NCBI GenBank assembly: GCA_021815005.1
Contig: JAKAHL010000158.1
Location: 1-5,352 of the forward strand
From: Chloroflexota bacterium
Lineage (GTDB): Bacteria > Chloroflexota > Limnocylindria > Limnocylindrales > CSP1-4
Reading direction: 5' to 3'
DNA length: 5,352 bases
The position numbers were made by a program, and so were the translations under genes. The notes beneath the pieces are model-generated. The model saw nothing but the letters and a program-made list of their open reading frames with translations. It was not told the origin of the DNA and searched no databases. Positions 1 to 4,414 of this stretch are shown here, in pieces (within the stretch, counting starts at the first letter, position 1; each line of letters starts with the position of its first letter).

Positions 1-252
1 GAAGCCGAGCGCGTGGACGGGGCCCATGAGCCGGTCCACCTGCGCGTGGACGGCTGCCGCCACGCGCGGGTGGCCGTGCCCGAGGGCGGTCACCGCGATG
101 CCGTTCGCGAAGTCCAGGTAGCTGTTGCCGGCCGTGTCGTACAGGCGGTGGCCGGTCCCGTGAGACCAGCTCTTGTCCATGTAGCGGCCGAGGATGGGGC
201 TGATGTTGGCATCCGCCAGGGCGGCGAGGTCGAGCGCGTCGGAGGTGTCCAC
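1..252 (-). CDS. Class III PLP-dependent aminotransferase, N-terminal fragment (GabT/ArgD-like)
   Basis: This is the first 84 codons of a gene that continues beyond the left edge. The start is GTG at 252-250. The fragment matches the N-terminal part of class III (omega-amino acid) aminotransferases: an ISPILGRY segment at residues 17-24, then a YDTAGNSYLDFANGIAVTAL stretch (residues 38-57), then LGHGHPRV (57-64), the usual small-domain entry of the 4-aminobutyrate/acetylornithine aminotransferase group. These cytosolic enzymes move an amino group from an omega- or alpha-amine to a keto acid using pyridoxal phosphate. The PLP-binding lysine and the substrate-specificity residues lie outside the window, so the substrate cannot be named; the ISP-RY and 'RLMGPVHALGF' segments look more GabT-like than ArgD-like. 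No Shine-Dalgarno sequence precedes the GTG, but a TATACT box lies 6 bases upstream, which suggests a leaderless message. The gene is divergent from the acyl-CoA dehydrogenase. Confidence 0.87.
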   Translation of the reverse strand, partial: MDTSDALDLAALADANISPILGRYMDKSWSHGTGHRLYDTAGNSYLDFANGIAVTALGHGHPRVAAAVHAQVDRLMGPVHALGF

Positions 253-267
253 GGGCCGAGTATAGGC
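253..267 (-). promoter_or_regulatory. Candidate leaderless promoter of the aminotransferase (-10 TATACT)
   Basis: Read on the minus strand, TATACT occupies 264-259 and is followed by CGGCCC and then the GTG start codon. A -10 box ending 6 bases before the start codon would place transcription initiation at or within a base or two of the GTG, giving a leaderless mRNA. This fits the absence of any purine-rich ribosome-binding site. I see no good -35 hexamer at 16-18 bases upstream. The call rests on one near-consensus hexamer and its position. Confidence 0.5.
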
Positions 268-402
268 AGCGCGCGAGCCGACCTCCGCGGTGGTGCGGCA
301 GGCGCGAGCGACCCTGCCCGGGTGCGCGACGACCGCCGGCCCGAGCGGGGCGGGCTGCCGCCTCAGCCGCGGACGCCTCCCGCGCGGGGTCTTCCGCCTG
401 GC

Positions 403-483
403 CCCGGTTGCCCGATGGTTGCGATCTCGCGGAACCACCGCGGCGCGCCGCCCGGCTGCCCGATGGTTCCGCGAGAACGGAAC
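403..483. repeat. Pair of REP/BIME-like quasi-palindromic repeats in inverted orientation
   Basis: Two 23-base units lie in opposite orientation. Positions 461-483 read on the plus strand match positions 440-418 read on the minus strand at 20 of 23 bases, separated by 20 bases that include the palindrome GGCGCGCC (442-449). The core is a perfect 13-bp inverted repeat, TCTCGCGGAACCA at 425-437 and TGGTTCCGCGAGA at 464-476. Each unit is itself partly palindromic: GTTCCG (466-471) pairs with CGGAAC (478-483), and TGGTT (416-420) with AACCA (433-437). For this reason an 18-base direct repeat with one mismatch is also visible (403-420 and 451-468). Paired inverted palindromic units between genes are the hallmark of REP/BIME elements. 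Copy number elsewhere in the genome is unknown, and no RAYT-type transposase is in the window. Confidence 0.55.
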
Positions 484-561
484 TGGGCGTCGAGGGGACT
501 CTGGCGGGTATGTCGCCGACCGCCCCTGCGCAACAGTGGCGGGGCGCGCGAATCCGGGCGG

Positions 562-567
562 TAGGAT
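562..567 (+). promoter_or_regulatory. Weak candidate -10 box (TAGGAT) for the acyl-CoA dehydrogenase
   Basis: TAGGAT fits the TANNNT pattern in an otherwise GC-rich stretch. It would start a transcript near 574, just before the hairpin at 579-598, leaving a leader of about 60 bases before the GTG at 636. No -35 hexamer resembling TTGACA is found 16-18 bases upstream, so this is a weak call. Confidence 0.22.
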
Positions 568-578
568 GGCCCGACGTC

Positions 579-598
579 CGCCCCGCTGGCCCGGGGCG
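579..598 (+). promoter_or_regulatory. 7-bp hairpin in the presumed leader of the acyl-CoA dehydrogenase
   Basis: CGCCCCG (579-585) and CGGGGCG (592-598) are perfect inverted arms around a 6-base loop, CTGGCC. The structure ends 37 bases before the start codon. No T-run follows on either strand, so it is not a classical terminator. It could stabilise the mRNA 5' end, act as an operator, or be a chance product of high GC content. Confidence 0.35.
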
Positions 599-635
599 CT
601 CGCCCTGAAAACCAGACACCCGAGGCGCAAGGATC

Positions 636-1838
636 GTGATCGACTTCACCCTGACCGACGAGAACAAGCTCGTCCGCGACGCCGCCCGTGCGTTCGTCGA
701 GGCGGAGATCCTCCCGAACATCCGCGAGTGGGACGCCAACGGCGAGGTCCACCGCGAGGTCTTCGCGAAGATGGGGGAGCTGGGCTTCCTCGGCGCGCCG
801 ATCCCGGAGCAGTACGGCGGGTCGGGGATGGACTACGTCAGCTTCGCGATCCTGTGCGAGGAGCTGGAGCGGGCGGACACGGCGTTCCGCGTCGTGCAGA
901 GCGTTCACGTCGGCCTCAACAGCCTGACGTTGCTCCAGTGGGGCACCGAGGAGCAGCGCCAGCGCTGGCTCGTGCCGCAGGCGAAAGGCGAGAAGATCGC
1001 GACGTTCAGCCTGACGGAGCCCGGTGTGGGCACGGATGCCGGCAACCTGGCCACCACCGCGCGCCGGGACGGCGACAGCTACGTGATCAACGGCGGCAAG
1101 ATCTGGATCAGCCTCGCGGACATCGCCGACCACTTCCTGGTCTTCGCGAGCGTGGACCGCGCCAAGAAGCACAAGGGCATCACGGCCTTCGTGCTGGAGC
1201 GGGGGATGCCCGGCCTGACCAGCGGCACGCTCCACGGCAAGCTCGGCATCCGGGCCGGCAACACCGGCCTGCTCAACTTCGAGAACGTGCGCGTGCCGGT
1301 GGAGAACCGCATCGGCGAGGAGGGCGAGGGCTTCCTCATCGCGATGAGCGCCATCGACCAGGGGCGGTTCACCGTCGCCGCGGGCGCCGTCGGCCTCGCG
1401 CAGGCCTGCCTCGACGCGTCGCTCAAGTACGCGCACGAGCGCCAGACGTTCGGCCAGGAGATCGGCCAGCACCAGCTCGTGAAGCAGATGATCGCCAACA
1501 TGGCCAAGGGCACCGAGATCGGCCGGCTGCTGGTGTACCAGGCGGCAGCGCTCAAGAACCGCGGGCTGCGCAACACGCGCGAGACGTCGCTCGCCAAGTG
1601 GCACGCCACCGACCACTCGGTGCAGGCGGCGCTCGACGCCATCCAGATCCACGGCGCCAATGGCTACTCGAACGAGTTCCCGGTGGAGCGCTACCTGCGC
1701 AACTCCAAGGCCGCGGTGATCTACGAGGGCACCAGCCAGCTGCACACGCTGATCCAGGCGGACTACGCGCTGGGGTACCGCCACGACCGCCCGCTGCGCT
1801 GCGAGCCGTGGCCGGCCCAGGGCTTCGAGCGGGGCTGA
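636..1838 (+). CDS. Acyl-CoA dehydrogenase (FAD-dependent, SCAD/glutaryl-CoA-dehydrogenase-like fold)
   Basis: This 400-residue protein is full length for the family (about 380-400). It should oxidise an acyl-CoA to the trans-2-enoyl-CoA, passing electrons from FAD to electron-transfer flavoprotein in the cytosol. The order is standard: N-terminal helical domain (about 1-120), a middle beta domain opening with TEPGVGTD (127-134, flavin contact), and a C-terminal helical domain with HERQTFG (267-273, Arg269 toward FAD) and QIHGANGY (337-344). Glu364 in IYEGTSQ (362-368) sits where the catalytic base of short- and medium-chain enzymes lies. The start is fixed: an in-frame TGA lies at 606-608 and GTG 636 is the only standard start between it and the conserved N-terminus. 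The ribosome-binding site is poor (AAGGA only 2 bases away, or GAGG 10 bases away). Chain-length preference cannot be read from sequence alone. No electron-transfer flavoprotein, thiolase or CoA-ligase gene is in the window, so the pathway is open. Confidence 0.95.
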   Translation: MIDFTLTDENKLVRDAARAFVEAEILPNIREWDANGEVHREVFAKMGELGFLGAPIPEQYGGSGMDYVSFAILCEELERADTAFRVVQSVHVGLNSLTLLQWGTEEQRQRWLVPQAKGEKIATFSLTEPGVGTDAGNLATTARRDGDSYVINGGKIWISLADIADHFLVFASVDRAKKHKGITAFVLERGMPGLTSGTLHGKLGIRAGNTGLLNFENVRVPVENRIGEEGEGFLIAMSAIDQGRFTVAAGAVGLAQACLDASLKYAHERQTFGQEIGQHQLVKQMIANMAKGTEIGRLLVYQAAALKNRGLRNTRETSLAKWHATDHSVQAALDAIQIHGANGYSNEFPVERYLRNSKAAVIYEGTSQLHTLIQADYALGYRHDRPLRCEPWPAQGFERG

Positions 1839-1857
1839 CCGCTCCGCTGACAGCATG

Positions 1858-1883
1858 GCGGGCTGCCCGCGCCGACGGGCGCG
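1858..1883. terminator. GC-rich hairpin between convergent genes, possible bidirectional terminator
   Basis: The 54-base gap between the dehydrogenase stop and the transporter stop contains two overlapping hairpins. CGCGCC (1868-1873) pairs with GGCGCG (1878-1883) across a GACG loop, and GCGGG (1858-1862) pairs with CCCGC (1866-1870) across a 3-base loop. They are mutually exclusive. Neither has a T-run on either strand, so intrinsic termination would be weak. The position between two convergent stops is the main support. Confidence 0.3.
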
Positions 1884-1892
1884 AAGGGGCGA

Positions 1893-2852
1893 TCAGCCCG
1901 CGCTGGGCACCGGCTCCGGCGCGGGCACCGACTCGCGCTCCCGGCTGGGCTGGCGCGTCGCCGACACGATCAGCACCACACCCGCCACGACGACCACGGC
2001 CCCCGCGATCGTCCGCAGGTCCAGCGCCTCGCCCAGGATGATCGCGCCCAGGATCACGGCCACCATCGGGTTGACGTAGGCGTAGGTCGTCACGCGTGCC
2101 AGGGGCGCCACGCCCACCAGCCACGCGAACGTGACGAAGCCGACGAGGCTGCCGACCGTGGTCAGGTAGAGCAGTCCGAGCCAGGCGTCTGGGGTGACGG
2201 CTGCCGGGGAGAAGCCCCCGACCTCGCCGGTCACCGCGGCGACCGCCAGCAGCAGCAGGCCGCCGAGCAGCATCTCCGTGCCCGACGCCATCAGCGCGGG
2301 CTTCGGCAGGACCGCGCGCCGCGCCGCGTAGAGCGAGCCCGCGGCCCAGGACATCGGCGAGAGGAGCAGGGCGATCAGCCCGGGCGCCTCGGCGCCGCCG
2401 GTCGCGAGCGTCGGGCCCACCAGCAGGGCCACGCCGGCCAGCCCCACGATCGTGCCCGCCACCGCCCCGCGCGCCATCCGCTCGCCGAACACGACGCGCG
2501 CGAACACGCCGAGCCACATGGGCATGAGTCCCGCCAGAAGCGCAGCGATCCCCGAGGGCACCGTCGTCTCGGCCCAGGAGACCATGCCCATGCCGCCGAT
2601 GAGCAGCATGGCCCCGACGACCGCCGAATCGATCGCCTCGCGGCGGTTGGGGAGCCGCACCGTGCCTCGGCCCCACGCCCAGACGGCCGCCGTCAGGAGC
2701 GTGCCAGCCGCCACGAACCGGATCCCGGCCATGAGGAACGGCGGGATGCTGCCGACCGCCACCCGGATGGCGAGATATGTGGAGCCCCAGACCACGTAGA
2801 GCGTCAGGATGCCGGCCCAGACGAGGAGCGGGCTGGCGGATCTCGAGGTCAC
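1893..2852 (-). CDS. yedA: EamA/DMT-family transporter, YedA-like
   Basis: This 319-residue inner-membrane protein belongs to the drug/metabolite transporter superfamily, with two tandem EamA repeats (about residues 12-145 and 158-296). About ten hydrophobic segments can be seen, near 9-27, 37-58, 75-93, 100-122, 130-147, 157-177, 187-208, 223-243, 251-273 and 281-297. The motifs WGSTYLAIR (22-30), PPFLMAGIRF (37-46) and TTYAYVNP (255-262) closely resemble E. coli YedA as I remember it. Each repeat ends with a GE pair (123-124 and 274-275). The C-terminal 20 residues are charged and proline-rich and lie outside the membrane. Relatives export amino acids or other small metabolites; the substrate here is unknown. 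The start is GTG at 2852-2850, supported by AGGAG six bases upstream. The gene is separated from the upstream alkyltransferase by 91 bases and a terminator, so it is probably its own unit, though no convincing promoter is seen in that gap. Confidence 0.93.
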   Translation of the reverse strand: MTSRSASPLLVWAGILTLYVVWGSTYLAIRVAVGSIPPFLMAGIRFVAAGTLLTAAVWAWGRGTVRLPNRREAIDSAVVGAMLLIGGMGMVSWAETTVPSGIAALLAGLMPMWLGVFARVVFGERMARGAVAGTIVGLAGVALLVGPTLATGGAEAPGLIALLLSPMSWAAGSLYAARRAVLPKPALMASGTEMLLGGLLLLAVAAVTGEVGGFSPAAVTPDAWLGLLYLTTVGSLVGFVTFAWLVGVAPLARVTTYAYVNPMVAVILGAIILGEALDLRTIAGAVVVVAGVVLIVSATRQPSRERESVPAPEPVPSAG

Positions 2853-2858
2853 GGGCGG

Positions 2859-2863
2859 CTCCT
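2859..2863 (-). promoter_or_regulatory. Ribosome-binding site fixing the transporter start
   Basis: AGGAG on the minus strand lies 6 bases before the GTG at 2852-2850. This selects the GTG as the start and keeps the first membrane segment near the N-terminus, as expected for the family. Confidence 0.65.
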
Positions 2864-2921
2864 GCTTCGGTCGGCGGAGTGCATCGGGCCGGCCGCCCGC
2901 CTTGCGCTAGCAGCGTAGGCC

Positions 2922-2939
2922 AAAACCGCCTCGCGCGGT
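2922..2939 (-). terminator. Intrinsic terminator of the sigma factor-alkyltransferase operon
   Basis: On the minus strand, ACCGC (2939-2935) and GCGGT (2929-2925) form a 5-bp stem around a GCGAG loop. The end of the stem runs into TTT, giving a four-T tract in GC-rich surroundings. It begins 4 bases after the alkyltransferase TAG stop. The stem and T-tract are short, so read-through into the transporter gene is possible. Confidence 0.55.
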
Positions 2940-2943
2940 GGGC

Positions 2944-3723
2944 CTATGACGCCTCGTAGGCGACCGGGCGGCACACCTTGCACGGGCGGTAGCCGCGGGT
3001 GGCGGCCTCGCGGAGGCTCCGGAAGGGCACTCTGTGCTGCGGCGCGACCCGACGGGCATGGCGGCACGTCGGCCAGCAGCAGATCTTCGTCGTGTCGCTG
3101 CCCACGAGGCGCACGCCGCGCCGCGCGTCGTCCTCGAGCGCGTCCGGGTCGAGGCCCTCCGCCGCGAGGATCGCGCGCTTGTTGTGCGGGCCGCCCAGGG
3201 AGTAGTTGCCGATGCGCCCGTCGGTCCGGACCACGCGATGGCACGGGACCAGGAGCGGCACCGGGTTGCGTCCCAGGGCCGTCCCCACGGCACGGACCGC
3301 CCTCGGCCGGCCGATCTCCGCGGCGATCCAGCCGTACGGCCGGATCTCGCCGTAGGGGATCTCGAGCGCTTTCGCCCAGACCGCGATCTCGAACGGCGTG
3401 CGCCCGCGGAGGTCGAGCGCCAGGGGCGCCAGGCGGTCGCCGGCCAGGCGCCGCGAGATGGCGGATGCCAGCCCGCGCGGCAGGGTGCGGCCGAGGACCG
3501 CTCGTCGCCCGTAGCGTGCGGCGTGCTCGGCCGCGGCCGCCGGGCCGTCCGCGGCCTCGGCCACGGCCACCACGCCGCGGCCGTTCCACGCCACCCAGAG
3601 CGTCCCGATCGCCGTGGCGAGCGGGGCCACACGGTCCGCCAGCCCAACCTCGACCAGGACGTCGTCGGCGAGCGCGGCCGGGGACGTGACGGCGAGCCCC
3701 GTGAGCTGCGCGCGATCGGTCAT
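2944..3723 (-). CDS. ogt: O6-alkylguanine-DNA alkyltransferase fused to a C-terminal Ada-type zinc/methyl-acceptor domain
   Basis: This 259-residue DNA-repair protein should remove alkyl groups from O6-alkylguanine by irreversible transfer to its own cysteine. Residues about 33-100 look like the variable Ogt/MGMT N-terminal domain. Residues 109-192 are the conserved DNA-binding and catalytic domain, with IPYGEI (122-127), Arg144 in the arginine-finger position, Asn153, and PCHRVV (160-165) with acceptor Cys161. Residues about 198-253 match the Ada metal-binding domain: TTKICCWPTC then YRPCKVC, with Cys216, Cys220, Cys248 and Cys251 spaced 4, 28 and 3 (E. coli Ada Cys38/42/69/72: 4, 27, 3). 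Cys216 is the counterpart of Cys38, which takes methyl groups from DNA phosphotriesters. E. coli Ada has the opposite order (zinc domain, AraC helix-turn-helix, Ogt); here the helix-turn-helix is missing. The ATG overlaps the sigma factor stop (ATGA) and has an excellent Shine-Dalgarno sequence, so the two are translationally coupled. Confidence 0.94.
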   Translation of the reverse strand: MTDRAQLTGLAVTSPAALADDVLVEVGLADRVAPLATAIGTLWVAWNGRGVVAVAEAADGPAAAAEHAARYGRRAVLGRTLPRGLASAISRRLAGDRLAPLALDLRGRTPFEIAVWAKALEIPYGEIRPYGWIAAEIGRPRAVRAVGTALGRNPVPLLVPCHRVVRTDGRIGNYSLGGPHNKRAILAAEGLDPDALEDDARRGVRLVGSDTTKICCWPTCRHARRVAPQHRVPFRSLREAATRGYRPCKVCRPVAYEAS

Positions 3724-4298
3724 GGCGTCACCTCCTCGAGCCCGGCGTCCCTCGCCGCCCCCCGCAACATCGCGAGCCCGCGGTGGACCTGGGCCTTCAC
3801 CGTTCCCTCCGGGCGACCGAGGGCCTCGGCGACCTCCGCGTAGGTGAGGTCGCTGACATGGCGCAGGACGACCGGCACCCGGTACCGCTCGGGGAGTGCC
3901 CCGAGGAGCGCCGCCAGGCGCTCGCGGTCGTCGGATGCCTCTGCCTGCGCCGCCGGTCCGTCGCGCCTCGGCGCGGCAGGCTCCCGCCCCCCGGCCGTCG
4001 CAACGTCGAGCGGCGTCGTGCTGCCGACGGCCCGACGCGCCCGGTTCCGACACAGGTTCACCGTGATCGTCGCGAGCCACGGCCGAAGCCGCAGGTCGCG
4101 GATGCGTCCGGGCTCGTAGCCGGCCAGCGCCCGGTACGCGCGCACGAGGGCGTCCTGCGCCACCTCCTCCGCGTCGTGCGGGTTGCCCAGCACGCGCAGC
4201 GCGATCGAGTAGCAGCGGTCGGCGTGCGTCCGCACGAGGGGCTCGAAGGCGGCGTCGAGGTCCTGGGCCAGGGCAAGGGCGAGGGTCTGGTCGTCCAT
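3720..4298 (-). CDS. ECF-type RNA polymerase sigma-70 factor
   Basis: This 192-residue protein is the usual size for an extracytoplasmic-function sigma factor. It should direct core RNA polymerase to a dedicated promoter set. Region 2 covers about residues 17-90, with the DAEEVAQDALVRAYRAL helix (42-58) and the -10-reading segment PWLATITVNLCRNRARR (73-89). An Ala/Pro/Gly-rich linker (about 91-120) leads to region 4 (about 127-180), where LPERYRVPVVLRHVSDLTYA (135-154) and LGRPEGTVKAQVHRGLAMLR (160-179) form the -35-reading helix-turn-helix. There is no C-terminal extension. I chose ATG 4298 because it begins just before region 2; GTG 4301 is adjacent, and the frame is open to 4400, but the upstream residues are Pro/Arg-rich and look non-coding. 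No clear Shine-Dalgarno sequence is seen. The next gene overlaps by 4 bases. No recognisable anti-sigma factor is in the window; the alkyltransferase occupies the position where one is often found. Confidence 0.93.
   Translation of the reverse strand: MDDQTLALALAQDLDAAFEPLVRTHADRCYSIALRVLGNPHDAEEVAQDALVRAYRALAGYEPGRIRDLRLRPWLATITVNLCRNRARRAVGSTTPLDVATAGGREPAAPRRDGPAAQAEASDDRERLAALLGALPERYRVPVVLRHVSDLTYAEVAEALGRPEGTVKAQVHRGLAMLRGAARDAGLEEVTP
3728..3736 (-). promoter_or_regulatory. Strong Shine-Dalgarno sequence deciding the alkyltransferase start
   Basis: AGGAGGTGA on the minus strand is a near-perfect anti-16S match. Its AGGAGG core lies 7 bases before the ATG at 3723-3721. The reading frame stays open far upstream inside the sigma factor gene, so this site is what identifies the true start. 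It lies within the last codons of the sigma factor gene. Confidence 0.8.
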
Positions 4299-4326
4299 CA
4301 CGAGCGAGAACACGCCCGGCGGCGGT

Positions 4327-4355
4327 GCGGTTGCGTCGGGCCGGACCGCAACCGC
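4327..4355. promoter_or_regulatory. Perfect 9-bp inverted repeat, possible operator
   Basis: GCGGTTGCG (4327-4335) and CGCAACCGC (4347-4355) are perfect inverted arms with an 11-base spacer. The arm centres are 20 bases apart, about two helical turns, which suits a dimeric regulator. The element lies 28-57 bases upstream of the sigma factor ATG and 59-88 bases upstream of the methyltransferase ATG, so it could control both. It could also form a hairpin in the sigma factor leader. Confidence 0.4.
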
Positions 4356-4373
4356 CACCCGGCCACGACCGGG

Positions 4374-4403
4374 CGGCATGCCGGGACCCCATCGTCGCAT
4401 GCC
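4374..4403. repeat. Two GCATGCC repeats spaced 21 bases apart
   Basis: GCATGCC occurs at 4376-4382 and 4397-4403, exactly 21 bases apart. The first lies in the perfect palindrome CGGCATGCCG (4374-4383), and the second overlaps the candidate extended -10 box of the methyltransferase gene. The two-turn spacing would suit cooperative protein binding, but 7-base repeats are weak evidence. Confidence 0.28.
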
Positions 4404-4408
4404 ACAAT
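4400..4408 (+). promoter_or_regulatory. Candidate leaderless promoter of the methyltransferase (extended -10 TGCCACAAT)
   Basis: TGC followed by CACAAT forms an extended -10-like element, with CACAAT at 4403-4408. Six bases (GCGGCC) then separate it from the ATG at 4415, the same distance as in the aminotransferase promoter at the other end of the window. No Shine-Dalgarno sequence precedes the ATG, which agrees with a leaderless transcript. No -35 hexamer is evident. Confidence 0.4.
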
Positions 4409-4414
4409 GCGGCC

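Larger units (their letters stand above)
253..635. other. 383-base divergent intergenic region
   Basis: This stretch separates the aminotransferase (minus strand) from the acyl-CoA dehydrogenase (plus strand). It holds the TATACT box next to 252, a pair of inverted quasi-palindromic repeats (403-483), a weak TAGGAT -10 candidate (562-567) and a 7-bp hairpin (579-598). Frames that stay open across it give Arg/Pro/Gly/Ala-rich translations with no recognisable domain, so I read them as high-GC shadows. I see no tRNA and no convincing small gene. Confidence 0.6.

Noticed and set aside
521..546. CGCCCC/GGGGCG arms with a 14-base loop in the intergenic region
   Set aside because: The stem is short, GC-only and has a long loop; not distinguishable from chance.
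13..564. Plus-strand open frame across the aminotransferase fragment and the intergenic region
   Set aside because: The antisense strand encodes a recognisable aminotransferase N-terminus, and this frame's translation is low-complexity Arg/Pro/Gly/Val.
363..1856. Long minus-strand open frame of 497 codons antisense to the acyl-CoA dehydrogenase
   Set aside because: It is antisense to a clear family member, has no motif of its own, and spans the intergenic repeats; a typical high-GC shadow.
290..2041. Long plus-strand open frame of 583 codons overlapping the acyl-CoA dehydrogenase in another frame
   Set aside because: The translation is Arg/Pro/Ala/Gly-rich with no recognisable domain; it follows from high GC over a real gene whose family match is unambiguous.
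1552..2676. Long minus-strand open frame overlapping the transporter
   Set aside because: It is a shifted-frame shadow of the EamA transporter, rich in Gly/Arg/Ala, with no hydrophobic pattern or domain.
2885..2899. CGGGC/GCCCG inverted repeat with a 5-base spacer upstream of the transporter
   Set aside because: Five-base GC-only arms are expected by chance in this composition, and no promoter or regulator context supports it.
3720..4400. Longer sigma factor starting at ATG 4400
   Set aside because: The extra 34 residues are Pro/Arg/Gly-rich and precede the conserved region 2. They would overlap the inverted repeat and the methyltransferase promoter candidate. Kept only as an alternative start.
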